Shown one piece after another: positions 33,107 to 42,952 of a stretch of DNA of 64,000 nucleotides. Both the position numbers and the translations under genes were made by a program. The stretch is from assembly GCA_031286615.1 (NCBI GenBank), contig JAITUA010000013.1:372001-436000 (forward strand), written 5' to 3'. Source of the DNA: Chryseobacterium sp. Its GTDB lineage: Bacteria > Bacteroidota > Bacteroidia > Flavobacteriales > Weeksellaceae. Every line of letters starts with the position of its first letter. Positions within the stretch are counted from its first letter, which is position 1. The notes under the pieces were generated by a model. The model saw only the letters and a program-made list of their open reading frames with translations, had not been told where the DNA came from and did not search any database.

Positions 33107-34444
33107 ATGAAAACTATGACCAGAAAACTTATTGTATTGGGGTACTTCCTATTTTCAATCATGGGAATGGCCCAGATTTATAAACCGATAGATACCGCAG
33201 ATTATATACAAAGGAAAGCCTTTTTAAAGAGTTTTGAAGGAAATAATGAAGCTACTGTAAAGAAATTAAAATCTCAATATTCCGGAAAAACAGGTTCAGA
33301 ATTATCCAAAATCTATAAAGAATTCGGAACAGACTTTCAAAAGCAGGTAAAGAATAAGGATTTTATCTTTAAATCTGAATTTGAAACCAGCATACAGTCT
33401 ATGATTCAGCGGCTTAAAAAGAACAACCCTGCAATTCCTCAGGATTTGAAAATTCTGATCGCAAAAGACAATACTCCCAATGCTTACTGCCTTGCTGACG
33501 GAACTTTTGTAATCAATATGGGGCTTTACAGCTGGCTCAATAATGAGGAGCAGATTGCGGCTGTAATTTCCCATGAATTGGGGCATAAAATAGAGGAACA
33601 TTCCCTGAAAACCTTTTTAAAAATTATCGAACAGGATAAACTGGATAAAGTATTGGTTGAGAATATAAAATCAACCACCACAAGCCGGAGTCAGAGCCAG
33701 AATCAGAAAGCTTTTGATATCTTTAAAAATACAGTGTATAAAAAAGGGGTGGAAAAAAGACAAAGCGAAATGCAGGCAGATTCTTTGGGGTATGTCATTT
33801 TTAAAAACAGTGATTTTAAGAAAGCCGAATTTGTAAATGCACTTCAAAGATTGCAGGATTTTGATACCATTTCACCTAGAGCACTGAAGATGGAAACTTA
33901 TAAAAAACTTTTTAATCTTCCAAAACAGGCTTTTAATGAAAAATGGATGAAGAAGGAAGACTTTTCACTTTACAATTATAATTTTTACAAAGAAAAACTG
34001 AATAAAGATTCCCTCGCATCACACCCTGAAGTATCAAGAAGAATTGAGATGCTTAAAAAAACATTTACAGAGCTTAAAAATCCAATTGCTCCGGAAAAAC
34101 CTTCGGACCTGTTTGTAACATTAAAGAAAACAGCAAGAATGGAAATTTTACCCAATTATTTCCACTCAGAAGATTATGGACAGGGGATTTATGCGGCCAT
34201 GCAGTTTCTGCAGGATGAAGAGGAAGAGAAATATTATAAAAGCTGGCTGGGAAGATGCTTCTCCAAAATATATGAAGCCAGAAAAAACTATAATCTGAAC
34301 CGGTATCTGGACCGGATAGAACCTAAGAATCAAAGTGAAAGCTATCAGCAGTTCCTGAATTTTATGTGGAACTTAAGTCTTGATGAAATAAAGAATATAG
34401 CAGATTTTTATCAAACGAATGAAATCATAGCAAAAGCAAACTAA
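33107..34444 (+). CDS. Secreted M48-family metallopeptidase
   Basis: A 445-residue protein with a signal peptide (ending GMAQ). The zinc motif H156-E-L-G-H160 is in AAVISHELGHKIEEHS, and the third ligand is probably the Glu in RQSEMQADSLGYVIF, typical of BepA/Oma1-like M48 proteases. The C-terminal region is helical, as in periplasmic M48 enzymes that handle outer-membrane proteins. The ATG at 33107 is preferred to a start 12 bases earlier. Monocistronic, followed by a dispersed repeat and a terminator. Confidence 0.88.
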   Translation: MKTMTRKLIVLGYFLFSIMGMAQIYKPIDTADYIQRKAFLKSFEGNNEATVKKLKSQYSGKTGSELSKIYKEFGTDFQKQVKNKDFIFKSEFETSIQSMIQRLKKNNPAIPQDLKILIAKDNTPNAYCLADGTFVINMGLYSWLNNEEQIAAVISHELGHKIEEHSLKTFLKIIEQDKLDKVLVENIKSTTTSRSQSQNQKAFDIFKNTVYKKGVEKRQSEMQADSLGYVIFKNSDFKKAEFVNALQRLQDFDTISPRALKMETYKKLFNLPKQAFNEKWMKKEDFSLYNYNFYKEKLNKDSLASHPEVSRRIEMLKKTFTELKNPIAPEKPSDLFVTLKKTARMEILPNYFHSEDYGQGIYAAMQFLQDEEEEKYYKSWLGRCFSKIYEARKNYNLNRYLDRIEPKNQSESYQQFLNFMWNLSLDEIKNIADFYQTNEIIAKAN

Positions 34445-34455
34445 TCATAATTAAA

Positions 34456-34520
34456 ACATCAATAGGAACGGGCTTTAGCCCGTTTTAAAATAATAAAAAT
34501 GCCACTGGCTTTAGCCAAAA
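34456..34520. repeat. Dispersed double-hairpin element
   Basis: ACATCAATAGGAACGGGC TTTA GCCCG, about 20 AT-rich bases, then TGGC TTTA GCCA. Two GC-rich palindromes sharing the TTTA centre stand in fixed order. The same element occurs inverted at 47477-47542 and decayed at 9413-9480. It lies between convergent genes. Confidence 0.8.
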
Positions 34521-34531
34521 CGTAAAAGAAA

Positions 34532-34554
34532 AACCCTGATGTTTCATCAGGGTT
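34532..34554. terminator. Bidirectional terminator
   Basis: Perfect 10-bp stem AACCCTGATG / CATCAGGGTT with a TTT loop and A/T tracts on both sides, between convergent genes. Confidence 0.88.
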
Positions 34555-34563
34555 CTTTTTATA

Positions 34564-36093
34564 CTAGTAATTTAATTTCTCCAAACGGATTTTATTAAAC
34601 TTTTCTTTCTCATTATATTCCCGAAGAAGGATAAAGCCTTCTTTTCCTACATAGGGTGTTACTGTATAATTGTCTTTTTCAGAAATAGGAATGATTTCCT
34701 GTTTGAATTTTCCGTCAATAATGGTATTGATGAATAAATTCCATCTTTTTTGCTTTGTTACTTCATCTTTCTGATAATCACGGTAGAAAAATACCACGTC
34801 TTTTCCTCCGTTGAGGTATTGAGAGAACAGATAATCACTGTTTACCCATTTTGATTTTTCTTTTTCAAAAACCTGTACATTTTTTACTTTGAAATCTTTG
34901 TCTGTGTAGATATAAACAAGATCTGTTGTTTTGGGAGCATTATATTGTCCTGCAGGTTTATATTTTTCAGACAAGATTCCTACGCTTCCGTCATTCATAA
35001 AATACATGTCTTTGGTCTGAAGCATATATCCGTTTTCCACCATTCCGTTTTTATTTACTTTCGGAAGGAAAGCTGAGATATTCGGCTCATAATTGATTGT
35101 TTTAGTATCTGCAGTAAAGTTTTTCTTGTCTACCATCATTCTTGCAAACCCTACTGATTCGGAATCATCATAGTTTCTTCCCAGCAGGACTACTTTATCA
35201 TCAAAATTTTTGTCATTATCAAGCTTTCTGTAATTGGAGTAGAAGGATTCTATATTGTCTATAGTATCATCGGATAATCCGGTTACCGGCTTGTTGGAAG
35301 TTTCTTTTCCGGTTTTCATATCAAGAACAAGAAGGCTGAATGTTTTTTGTTTTTCATTCACTTTCTTCATGATGCAGTACATGTAATTTTCGTCTCTTTC
35401 AAGAACAGATAAGGTGGAATAAATTTTCTTGCTTCCGTCAGTATTGTATTTATATCTCCAAACCTCCTTCTTGTTTTCATCAAACCTCATAAGGCTGTTG
35501 TTATTTTCATACTTTCCGTAATCTTTATACTCCACGGCAAAAAAACCGCCTTCTTTTAGCTCACCTACGGCAGAAACGTAGTTATATCCTTTATCTTTTT
35601 TCTCATCACGATTTTCCTTACGTTGTTCTTTCCAGCTCTTCGGTTCGTTGATTTCTTTGAAAGTACCGTTTTCCAGATAATCATAATATATTTTTCTGGT
35701 AATAGAATTTGTTTTAGGATCAATCACCATAGAAACCGGTGTAAATACTTCTCTGCTTTTTACCAGAGAATAATCCATCATTGAAGGTTTTAAGATAATT
35801 TGTCCTTTAAAATCAACATATCCTAAATAAGATGCGGCAGTGATATCACCTTCAAACTCTTTATTAGCAACAGGGTTGAGGTTTTTGTCCAGTATTACAT
35901 ATTCAAATTTTTTGGTCTTATCGCCGGATTTTCCGTAAGAATATAGAGAAACGTAGCCGTAAAGGTTGTCTTTATCATCGAATAGAGCATTCATTCCCAC
36001 GTGGTCCCCAGTGGCAAGTGTTGTAAGATCCTGGGTTTGGGAAAATGCAAATGTCTGGATTAGTCCAAACACTATCAGTGTTATTTTTTTCAT
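34564..36093 (-). CDS. Secreted protein of unknown function, 509 residues
   Basis: It has a signal peptide (cut after FAFSQ, about residue 19) and then a long strand-rich domain with repeated patterns such as GYVSLYSYGK, YVILDKNLNP and FSLLVLDMKTGK. This suggests a beta-propeller-like fold, as in many Bacteroidota periplasmic proteins. There is no catalytic motif, lipobox or sorting domain. Monocistronic between two terminators. Confidence 0.7.
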   Translation of the reverse strand: MKKITLIVFGLIQTFAFSQTQDLTTLATGDHVGMNALFDDKDNLYGYVSLYSYGKSGDKTKKFEYVILDKNLNPVANKEFEGDITAASYLGYVDFKGQIILKPSMMDYSLVKSREVFTPVSMVIDPKTNSITRKIYYDYLENGTFKEINEPKSWKEQRKENRDEKKDKGYNYVSAVGELKEGGFFAVEYKDYGKYENNNSLMRFDENKKEVWRYKYNTDGSKKIYSTLSVLERDENYMYCIMKKVNEKQKTFSLLVLDMKTGKETSNKPVTGLSDDTIDNIESFYSNYRKLDNDKNFDDKVVLLGRNYDDSESVGFARMMVDKKNFTADTKTINYEPNISAFLPKVNKNGMVENGYMLQTKDMYFMNDGSVGILSEKYKPAGQYNAPKTTDLVYIYTDKDFKVKNVQVFEKEKSKWVNSDYLFSQYLNGGKDVVFFYRDYQKDEVTKQKRWNLFINTIIDGKFKQEIIPISEKDNYTVTPYVGKEGFILLREYNEKEKFNKIRLEKLNY

Positions 36094-36147
36094 GGTTAAA
36101 ATTTGAGGGATAAAAATAATAAATTAACCCATATGTTGATAAAATAA

Positions 36148-36172
36148 AAAAGCCCTGAAAAACAGGGCTTTT
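36148..36172 (-). terminator. Terminator of glyS
   Basis: Perfect 10-bp stem AAAAGCCCTG / CAGGGCTTTT, loop of five, T-rich on the minus strand, only 3 bp past the glyS stop. Confidence 0.85.
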
Positions 36173-36175
36173 AAA

Positions 36176-37717
36176 TTATAATTGAGAAAGTAAATTTCTG
36201 AAATTTGTTTTTTCGTCGATGATTCGTCTCAACTCTGAAACAGGAACTCTTTCCTGCTGCATGGTATCTCTGTCTCTGATGGTTACTGTATGATCTGTAA
36301 GAGAGTCGTGGTCAATAGTAATACAGTATGGCGTACCGATGGCATCCTGTCTTCTGTAACGTTTTCCGATAGCATCTTTTTCTTCGTAGAACAGATTGAA
36401 ATCATATTTCAGATCGTTGAAGATTTTTTCTGCATACTCCGCTAAACCGTCTTTCTTCATCAAAGGAAGAATGGCTGCTTTAATTGGAGCAATAGCCGGA
36501 GGTAAAGATAAAACCGTTCTTTCTGAACCGTCTTCCAATACTTCATCTTTCAAACAGTGAGAGAATATAGAAAGGAATAATCTGTCTAAACCTACTGAAG
36601 TTTCCACTACATAAGGAACATAATTTTCGTTTCTTTCAGGATCAAAGAACTGAAGCTTTCTTCCTGAGAATTCCTCATGCGCCTTTAAGTCGAAATCTGT
36701 TCTTGAGTGAATACCTTCCAGTTCTTTAAATCCGAATGGGAAGTTAAACTCAATATCAGCAGCAGCATTGGCATAGTGAGCCAATTTCTCATGATCGTGG
36801 AATCTGTAGTTATCATTTCCAAGACCTAAAGCTAAGTGCCAGTTCAGACGTTTTTGTTTCCATTTTTCGTAGAATTCAAGTTCTGTTCCCGGAGCAACGA
36901 AGAACTGCATTTCCATCTGTTCAAATTCACGCATTCTGAAGATAAACTGTCTTGCAACAATTTCATTTCTGAATGCCTTACCAATCTGCGCAATACCGAA
37001 AGGAAGCTTATGACGTGAAGTTTTTTGTACGTTTAAGAAGTTAACGAAAATACCCTGAGCCGTTTCCGGTCTAAGGTAAAGATCCATTGCACTGTCTGCA
37101 GAAGCTCCCAACTTTGTTCCAAACATCAGGTTGAACTGTCTTACTTCTGTCCAGTTTTTAGAACCGGTATCAGGATCTGCAATTTCAAGCTCTTCAATCA
37201 AAGCTTTTACATCAGCAAGATCTTCATTTTCCAGAGATTTTGCCAGTCTTGAAAGAATAGCCTCTCTTTTTGCTCTGTATTCCAAAATTTTTGGATTAGT
37301 GGCAACAAACTGATCTTTATCGAAAGCATCCCCGAATCTTTTCGCAGCTTTTTCAATTTCTTTGTTCTCTTTATCTTCAATTTTAGCGCAGTAGTCTTCC
37401 ACCAAAACGTCTGCTCTGAAACGTTTCTTAGAATCCTTATTATCAATCAATGGATCGTTGAAAGCGTCTACGTGGCCTGATGCCTTCCATGTTGTTGGGT
37501 GCATCAAAATTGCCGAATCAATACCCACAATATTTTCGTTAAGCTGTACCATAGCTTTCCACCAGTATTGTTTGATATTATTTTTAAGTTCGGCTCCGTT
37601 CTGTCCATAATCATAAACAGCGGATAAACCATCGTAGATCTCACTTGATGGGAAAATAAAACCATATTCTTTAGCGTGAGAAATCACTTTCTTGAAAACA
37701 TCTTCTTGCTTTGCCAT
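36176..37717 (-). CDS. glyS: Glycyl-tRNA synthetase, class II single-chain type
   Basis: Charges tRNA-Gly in the cytoplasm. 513 residues from the ATG at 37717 (MAKQEDVFKKVISHAKEYGFIFPSSEIYDGLSAVYDYGQNG), the typical opening of the alpha2-type enzyme. Class II motif 2 is AFRNEIVARQFIFRMREFEQMEMQFF; motif 3 lies near SVGLDRLFLSIF. The anticodon-binding domain is at the C-terminus (VTIRDRDTMQQERVPV). An in-frame start 33 bases upstream is less likely. Confidence 0.96.
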   Translation of the reverse strand: MAKQEDVFKKVISHAKEYGFIFPSSEIYDGLSAVYDYGQNGAELKNNIKQYWWKAMVQLNENIVGIDSAILMHPTTWKASGHVDAFNDPLIDNKDSKKRFRADVLVEDYCAKIEDKENKEIEKAAKRFGDAFDKDQFVATNPKILEYRAKREAILSRLAKSLENEDLADVKALIEELEIADPDTGSKNWTEVRQFNLMFGTKLGASADSAMDLYLRPETAQGIFVNFLNVQKTSRHKLPFGIAQIGKAFRNEIVARQFIFRMREFEQMEMQFFVAPGTELEFYEKWKQKRLNWHLALGLGNDNYRFHDHEKLAHYANAAADIEFNFPFGFKELEGIHSRTDFDLKAHEEFSGRKLQFFDPERNENYVPYVVETSVGLDRLFLSIFSHCLKDEVLEDGSERTVLSLPPAIAPIKAAILPLMKKDGLAEYAEKIFNDLKYDFNLFYEEKDAIGKRYRRQDAIGTPYCITIDHDSLTDHTVTIRDRDTMQQERVPVSELRRIIDEKTNFRNLLSQL

Positions 37718-37921
37718 AATTTTTTTACGTCTGAAATGCAAAAATAGCAATTTGGATCCAAAATCATGAGATTCAATAAAAAAAGCAGTTAATAAACAGA
37801 CAAATATTTACAATTTGATTTTTCAGGAGCCGGGAACCTGCTTTCCACTATATCTTTTGCTTTGCAAAAGGATGCCGTTACAATCAGGGCTAGATCAATT
37901 GAAAATTTCTACTTTTGCACC

Positions 37922-38617
37922 ATGTTAGAAATTCTTTATCGAGATGAGCACCTTATTGCAATCAATAAACCAAGTGGATTATTGGTTCATAAATCCTTCT
38001 ATGCAGGAGAAGCCGATACCTATGCTATCCAGGAGCTGAAGAAACAGATTGGACAAAAAGTTTATCCTGTACATAGGTTAGACCGGAAAACTTCGGGTGT
38101 TCTGCTGTTTACTTTAGATAAAGATACCCTTAGAGCGATGAGCGAACAGTTTTCATCACGAGAAGTGGAGAAAAAATATCTGGCCATTCTTCGGGGTTGG
38201 GCAAAAGAAGAAGAAACTATTGATTACGACCTGGTTAATGAAAATGAAGTCAAGCAGAATGCGGTTACTTACTATCGCCGTTTGCAGACTTCGGAAATAG
38301 ATTTACCCTTTTTAAAACATCAGACTTCAAGATATTGTTTGGTAGAAGCCATTCCTGAAACGGGAAGATTTCATCAGCTGAGAAAACATTTTAAACATAT
38401 TCTGCATCCTATTTTAGGCTGTCGTAAGCATGGCTGCAATAAGCAAAATAAATTGTGGCTTCAAACATTTGACATCAACAAAATGACGCTCCATGCCCAT
38501 CAGTTGATTTTTAATCATCCTGTTTCTAACGAAAGAATCACGGTAAATGCCACTATAGATGAAGATTTCAAAAGAGTAGGGGATATTCTGAATTTTGATT
38601 TGAATGCATACTCTTAG
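37922..38617 (+). CDS. truC: tRNA pseudouridine(65) synthase TruC
   Basis: Makes pseudouridine at position 65 of tRNA. The 231-residue protein starts MLEILYRDEHLIAINKPSGLLVH, closely like TruC of enterobacteria. The catalytic Asp is in VHRLDRKTSGVLLF. Later motifs are RYCLVEAIPETGRFHQLRKHFKH and HPILGCRKHG. The ATG at 37922 is chosen by this match; the frame is open 60 bases further upstream without family similarity. Confidence 0.92.
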   Translation: MLEILYRDEHLIAINKPSGLLVHKSFYAGEADTYAIQELKKQIGQKVYPVHRLDRKTSGVLLFTLDKDTLRAMSEQFSSREVEKKYLAILRGWAKEEETIDYDLVNENEVKQNAVTYYRRLQTSEIDLPFLKHQTSRYCLVEAIPETGRFHQLRKHFKHILHPILGCRKHGCNKQNKLWLQTFDINKMTLHAHQLIFNHPVSNERITVNATIDEDFKRVGDILNFDLNAYS

Positions 38618-38707
38618 TTTGAAAAAACTATTAAATCTACTAATTTCACGTGACCTCAGTCCATTCAGAAATAGCGGAGATATTTCTCCACACATTTTTT
38701 AACGCAA

Positions 38708-38814
38708 TGTTCGCAAAGTTTAACTAATCCTTGTTTTTATTTCCGATTGCAAAAGGCACTTCGTTCAGCAAAGGCTGTGCGTGCACTTCGCTAAGTGAAG
38801 CGCCCTTGCGAACA
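38708..38814. repeat. Intergenic element bounded by a 9-bp inverted repeat
   Basis: TGTTCGCAA (38708-38716) and TTGCGAACA (38806-38814) are perfect inverted repeats. Inside are a hairpin CACTT-CGCT-AAGTG (38784-38797) and other short GC-rich words, richer in GC than the surroundings. It fills much of the 362-bp gap between truC and pyrD, in which no gene is seen. It looks like a small dispersed element of this genus (recalled, not checked). Confidence 0.5.
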
Positions 38815-38957
38815 AAATGTTTTCAGGATGATCGGAACCTTTGCGATCATAGTGGTTTAAAAATTTATTTTACCGGTATTTTATTCTTATAGATACCGTA
38901 TATCAAATATTTTGATAAAATATCATAGGTTAATCGAGCATTAATTTTAAAATGAGT

Positions 38958-38965
38958 AATTTTGT
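38958..38965 (+). promoter_or_regulatory. -7 promoter element of pyrD
   Basis: TAATTTTG matches TAnnTTTG, 15 bases before the pyrD ATG. Confidence 0.5.
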
Positions 38966-38979
38966 AAAACTTTTTTTCA

Positions 38980-40017
38980 ATGTACAAATCGCTCATTCGT
39001 CCGATTCTTTTCAAATTTGATCCTGAAGATGTTCATCACTTTACATTTTCAATGCTTAAGAATTTTGGATTTTTCACTAAATTATTTTTCCCAAAACCTG
39101 TTGAAGACAAACGTCTGGAAAGAGAAGTTTTCGGATTGAAATTTAAAAATCCTGTAGGATTAGCTGCCGGTTTTGATAAAAATGCAGTATTGTTCAATGA
39201 ATTGGGAGACTTAGGTTTCGGATTTGTAGAAATCGGAACGGTAACCCCAAGAGCGCAAGCCGGAAATCCTAGAAAAAGATTATTCCGTTTGATAGAAGAC
39301 GGCGGAATTATCAACAGAATGGGATTCAATAATGAAGGTCTTGAAGCAGCTATTGAAAAACTGAAATCCAATAAAGGAAAAATAATCATCGGTGGAAACA
39401 TCGGAAAAAATACAGATACAAGCCCGGAAAACTATACCCAGGATTATCTGGACTGTTTTGAAGGTCTTCATCCTCATGTAGACTACTTTGTACTGAATGT
39501 AAGCTGTCCAAACGTAGGAAGCCACGCCAAACTTGAAGATGTAGAATATCTGAGAGAGTTGATTACAGAAGTGAAAAAGATTAACCAGTCAAAATCTGTA
39601 CAGAAGCCTATACTGCTGAAAATTGCACCGGATCTTAATAACAACCAATTAGATGAAATCATTGATCTGATTGCAGAAACAAAGATTGATGGTATTGTGG
39701 TTTCCAATACTTCTGTCAACAGAGAAGGTCTGAAAACCTCTCCTGAAGTTTTAGAACAGATAGGAAATGGGGGTCTGAGCGGGAAGCCGATTCGTGAAAG
39801 AAGTACAAAAATGATCAAATATCTTTCTGATAAAAGCAATAGGGCATTCCCAATCATTGGAGTAGGAGGAATACATTCTGCAAAAGATGCCATGGAGAAA
39901 TTGGATGCGGGAGCTACCTTGATTCAACTATATACAGGGTTTATTTATGAAGGCCCGGAACTGATCAACGAGATCAATCAGGAACTTCTGAAAAGAGCAA
40001 GCAGATTACCGAGATAA
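38980..40017 (+). CDS. pyrD: Dihydroorotate dehydrogenase, quinone-dependent (class 2)
   Basis: Oxidises dihydroorotate to orotate with FMN and passes electrons to menaquinone at the inner membrane (pyrimidine synthesis). The 345 residues begin with an amphipathic helical extension ([21 protein letters not shown]), the mark of class 2 enzymes. FMN and substrate motifs include [40 protein letters not shown] and the C-terminal [19 protein letters not shown]. Length is normal. Confidence 0.96.
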   Translation: MYKSLIRPILFKFDPEDVHHFTFSMLKNFGFFTKLFFPKPVEDKRLEREVFGLKFKNPVGLAAGFDKNAVLFNELGDLGFGFVEIGTVTPRAQAGNPRKRLFRLIEDGGIINRMGFNNEGLEAAIEKLKSNKGKIIIGGNIGKNTDTSPENYTQDYLDCFEGLHPHVDYFVLNVSCPNVGSHAKLEDVEYLRELITEVKKINQSKSVQKPILLKIAPDLNNNQLDEIIDLIAETKIDGIVVSNTSVNREGLKTSPEVLEQIGNGGLSGKPIRERSTKMIKYLSDKSNRAFPIIGVGGIHSAKDAMEKLDAGATLIQLYTGFIYEGPELINEINQELLKRASRLPR

Positions 40018-40019
40018 AA

Positions 40020-40049
40020 TAAAAGAGAGTTTACACAACTCTCTTTTTT
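40020..40049. terminator. Bidirectional terminator
   Basis: Stem AAAAGAGAGTT / AACTCTCTTTT with a five-base loop, flanked by A and T tracts, between convergent pyrD and the next gene. It touches the stop codon at 40048. Confidence 0.8.
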
Positions 40050-40938
40050 ATTTTGATTTTATAATGGAAGCTTTTTTAATATCTACAGTAAATGTATAGG
40101 CGGGAGAAGAGAAAGATTTACTTACCTTATATTGTATTATTTCTTTGTCCTTTGATTTTGTTTTCGTTGTATCATAAATGTTTTCCCAACAGCTTTCAAT
40201 CAGGAATTCTTCATAGTTTTTATAATTCCAGTCTTTTGTAAAATAAAGAACTCTGTAGCCTTTTTCACCATCACTTGCCCCACATTGTCCACAGGCGTTA
40301 AAATTAGAAGTCTGTTCAAAATACAGTAGAACTCTGTTTCCGTTTTCTCCTGAAGAGTAAGAAATCAGTTCATTTCCTCCGGCTTTATTAATGAAGTCGA
40401 ATGTATTGATCTTTTTATTATTGGGCAGGAACAGATAGTTGTTGAGGCGATAAATCATTGCGTTACCTGTAAATAATTGCATGAGCTGAGTTTTTTTACC
40501 CATCGAAAAAATCCCGGGAATCGGGTTGTTTTTCATGCTGATATTTTCCAATACAATAGATTCCAGAGGAGCTAGCTTTTGTGCTGTTTCATTCGTTTTT
40601 TCTACTTTTTGGAGAGATGTGATCTGATCTTTTAAAATCCTGGAATTTTGCTTCTGTTTAGTCCCGAAATTATATAATGACAGGTCACCATAATAATCAT
40701 ATATTCCGGTGAGCGGGATTTTCTTTTTGTATTTATCATAATAATACCATCCGTCCACGTAATGCTGATACTGATCACAATCTACAATGCCTGTGTAATT
40801 AAGTTGCATGGTAATGGGTACTCCTCCAATCTCTCCGGTGAAAATCTGGGAAGAATCAGTTACTTTCTTTAATTCAACTTTTTGACCGAGGAAAAATGTG
40901 AGACTTAAAGAAAATAATAAAGTAAATATTTTTTTCAT
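40048..40938 (-). CDS. Secreted protein of unknown function, 296 residues
   Basis: It has a signal peptide (ending FFLGQ, about residue 19). The mature protein includes VDGWYYYDKYKKKIPLTGIYDYYGDLSLYNFG, a tyrosine-rich strand region, and one CGQC motif (FNACGQCGASDG). No catalytic motif or known domain is recognised. It lies 19 bp after the DUF445 gene on the same strand and may be co-transcribed. Confidence 0.7.
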   Translation of the reverse strand: MKKIFTLLFSLSLTFFLGQKVELKKVTDSSQIFTGEIGGVPITMQLNYTGIVDCDQYQHYVDGWYYYDKYKKKIPLTGIYDYYGDLSLYNFGTKQKQNSRILKDQITSLQKVEKTNETAQKLAPLESIVLENISMKNNPIPGIFSMGKKTQLMQLFTGNAMIYRLNNYLFLPNNKKINTFDFINKAGGNELISYSSGENGNRVLLYFEQTSNFNACGQCGASDGEKGYRVLYFTKDWNYKNYEEFLIESCWENIYDTTKTKSKDKEIIQYKVSKSFSSPAYTFTVDIKKASIIKSK

Positions 40939-40957
40939 GGTTGGCTGTGATTAGTTT

Positions 40958-42202
40958 TTAGAGGAAGAAATGGGCGATGGTGTAGATAATAAGACCAACA
41001 AGTCCGCCCACCAGTGTTCCGTTGACCCGGATAAACTGCAGATCTTTTCCTACTTCCAGCTCCAGTTTTTCACTAAGCTCTTTTCCCTGCCAGTTTCCAA
41101 CGGTTGTACTGATGAGGTTACCAAATTGGTGGGTATTTTTCAGAATATATTTATAAGCCGTTACCCTAACCCAATGATCTATTTTGTTCTGAAGGTTTTC
41201 ATCTGTCTTTAAGTTTTGTGCAAATTCATTCAGATTTTTAGAAAGGTAGTTTTTCAGGGCAGAATGCTCTTCCTGAAGCTCTTTCATCAGTGTTTTTTTG
41301 ATAGAAACCCAGATGTCATTGGAATATTCATCCAGTTTGTCATTTTTCAGAAGTCCGTTTTTGATCGTTTTAAATTCCTCATCCCATTTCGGGTCTTCCT
41401 TCAAATCCATAGAAAACTCATGAATCTTCTGAGTTATCAACCCTCTTACTTCATGCTGCGGATCTTCTTCTATTTCTTTAAAAAAATCAGAAAGTCCGTC
41501 CGCAATTTTATCTGCAATCTTATTATCTACAAAAGAAGGAATGAATGTATAACTGCCTTTTTTTACACGGTCTTTGATCATTTCATCATTCTCTATGATA
41601 TATTCTTTGATCTGTTTAGAAAGATTGGTAATGATTCTCTGATGGTCATTTTTTTCCAGAATATAACCGATTCCGTTTCCAACCACCTTATTAAGCTTAA
41701 TATCATCCGTCATTTCAGAAACCTTTTTGCTGATAAACTGACTTACCGTGGAATCATCTAGTTTATTAAGAATATCAAGAACGATATCTGAAAGGTTTTT
41801 AATCAAAATATCCTGACTTTTTTCTTTACCCAGCCATTCACCGACAAAATTGGAAACTTTAAGCTTCTGGATATAAGGTCTTATGTTCTGAGGAGAAAGA
41901 AAGTTACCCACTACAAAACTCCCAAGGTTGTCTCCCAATCTCTGTTTACTATTTTCAATGAGGTTGGTATGGGGTATCGGAAGCCCGAGAGGATGGCGGA
42001 ATAATGCCGTTACAGCAAACCAGTCAGCTAGTGCACCAACCATAGCAGCTTCGGCAAAAGCACGGACATAGCCGATCCAATGAGAGCTGTTAGACTTCTG
42101 TAAAATAGTGGTAACAATAAAAATAACAGCCATCAGAACGAATAACCCTGTGGCAAATGCTTTATATTTTCTGAGTTGTTTTCTTTTTGCTTCGTCATTC
42201 AT
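40958..42202 (-). CDS. DUF445 (YjiN-like) membrane protein
   Basis: A 414-residue protein with a membrane helix near the N-terminus (about 14-34), another hydrophobic stretch with the family signature GALADWFAVTALFRHPLGLPIPHTN (about 55-80), a long charged helical region and a C-terminal hairpin helix (GTLVGGLVGLIIYTIAHFFL). This is the DUF445/YjiN architecture. The molecular function is not known. It heads a likely two-gene transcript with the 40048 gene. Confidence 0.9.
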   Translation of the reverse strand: MNDEAKRKQLRKYKAFATGLFVLMAVIFIVTTILQKSNSSHWIGYVRAFAEAAMVGALADWFAVTALFRHPLGLPIPHTNLIENSKQRLGDNLGSFVVGNFLSPQNIRPYIQKLKVSNFVGEWLGKEKSQDILIKNLSDIVLDILNKLDDSTVSQFISKKVSEMTDDIKLNKVVGNGIGYILEKNDHQRIITNLSKQIKEYIIENDEMIKDRVKKGSYTFIPSFVDNKIADKIADGLSDFFKEIEEDPQHEVRGLITQKIHEFSMDLKEDPKWDEEFKTIKNGLLKNDKLDEYSNDIWVSIKKTLMKELQEEHSALKNYLSKNLNEFAQNLKTDENLQNKIDHWVRVTAYKYILKNTHQFGNLISTTVGNWQGKELSEKLELEVGKDLQFIRVNGTLVGGLVGLIIYTIAHFFL

Positions 42203-42285
42203 ATTCTCAAATTTACTAAATTTGGTTATGAAACCGTTTAATCTTAATAAAAGCTTTTAAACCTCAAAAATTTTGCGGTTAAAGA

Positions 42286-42834
42286 ATGAAATTTACGATG
42301 AAATTTTTAGTTTCAATCACCTTATTATTTTTTCTGCAGGCATGTACGCAGAAACATGAACCTATTAAAACCCTCTCTATGGAAAATACAGAAGCAAAAA
42401 ACAATCCATACTATTCCAGAACTGATACAACAAAACTTAATGTTTCCAATGAAGAATGGAAAAAAATACTTGCTCCGGACTTGTACGCAATCGCCAGAGA
42501 AGCTGCAACAGAAAGAGCTTTTACTGGAAAATACAATGAGTTTGATGAGATTGGAGAATATTATTGCGCGGTGTGCGGAAATCACCTGTTCCGTTCTACC
42601 TCCAAATTTTCCAGCAGCTGTGGCTGGCCAAGTTTCTTTGAAGCGGATAAAGAAGGAGTCTACTATGTAAGAGACCAGTCGTATGGAATGGATAGGGTAG
42701 AGGTTCTTTGCAAAAGATGTGACTCCCATTTGGGACATGTTTTCGATGATGGGCCGAAGCCTACCGGACTGCGTTATTGTATGAATTCTGTGAGCCTGGA
42801 ATTTGTGGCTGATGCTCAAAAAAAGGACTTTTAA
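42286..42834 (+). CDS. msrB: Peptide-methionine (R)-S-oxide reductase, lipoprotein form
   Basis: Repairs methionine-R-sulphoxide in proteins. 182 residues with a lipobox (LQAC, Cys20), so it acts in the cell envelope. The MsrB core is complete: zinc cysteines C94/C97 (CAVC) and C142/C145 (CKRC), SCGWPSFF, and the catalytic Cys165 in GLRYCMNSVSLEF. The recycling cysteine position (Cys112) is also filled. It stands alone, divergent from the DUF445 gene. Confidence 0.95.
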   Translation: MKFTMKFLVSITLLFFLQACTQKHEPIKTLSMENTEAKNNPYYSRTDTTKLNVSNEEWKKILAPDLYAIAREAATERAFTGKYNEFDEIGEYYCAVCGNHLFRSTSKFSSSCGWPSFFEADKEGVYYVRDQSYGMDRVEVLCKRCDSHLGHVFDDGPKPTGLRYCMNSVSLEFVADAQKKDF

Positions 42835-42914
42835 TTCACAGAATCAGGACGTTAAAGTTTCTTAAATAGCGTTAAACTTTTTAGAGTTATAACCCCTTGG
42901 TAATTATGTTTTTA

Positions 42915-42922
42915 TAATTTTG
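42915..42922 (+). promoter_or_regulatory. -7 promoter element of the L,D-transpeptidase gene
   Basis: TAATTTTG matches TAnnTTTG, 30 bases before the ATG. A TTG at 42897-42899 lies 15 bp upstream, slightly too close for a standard -33. Confidence 0.5.
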
Positions 42923-42952
42923 CCCCACTAATTTGGATTTACATATTATTGA

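Noticed and set aside
41216-41761. Plus-strand frame of 181 codons inside the DUF445 gene
   Set aside because: Phe/Ile-rich translation typical of a complementary-strand shadow of a lysine-rich gene.
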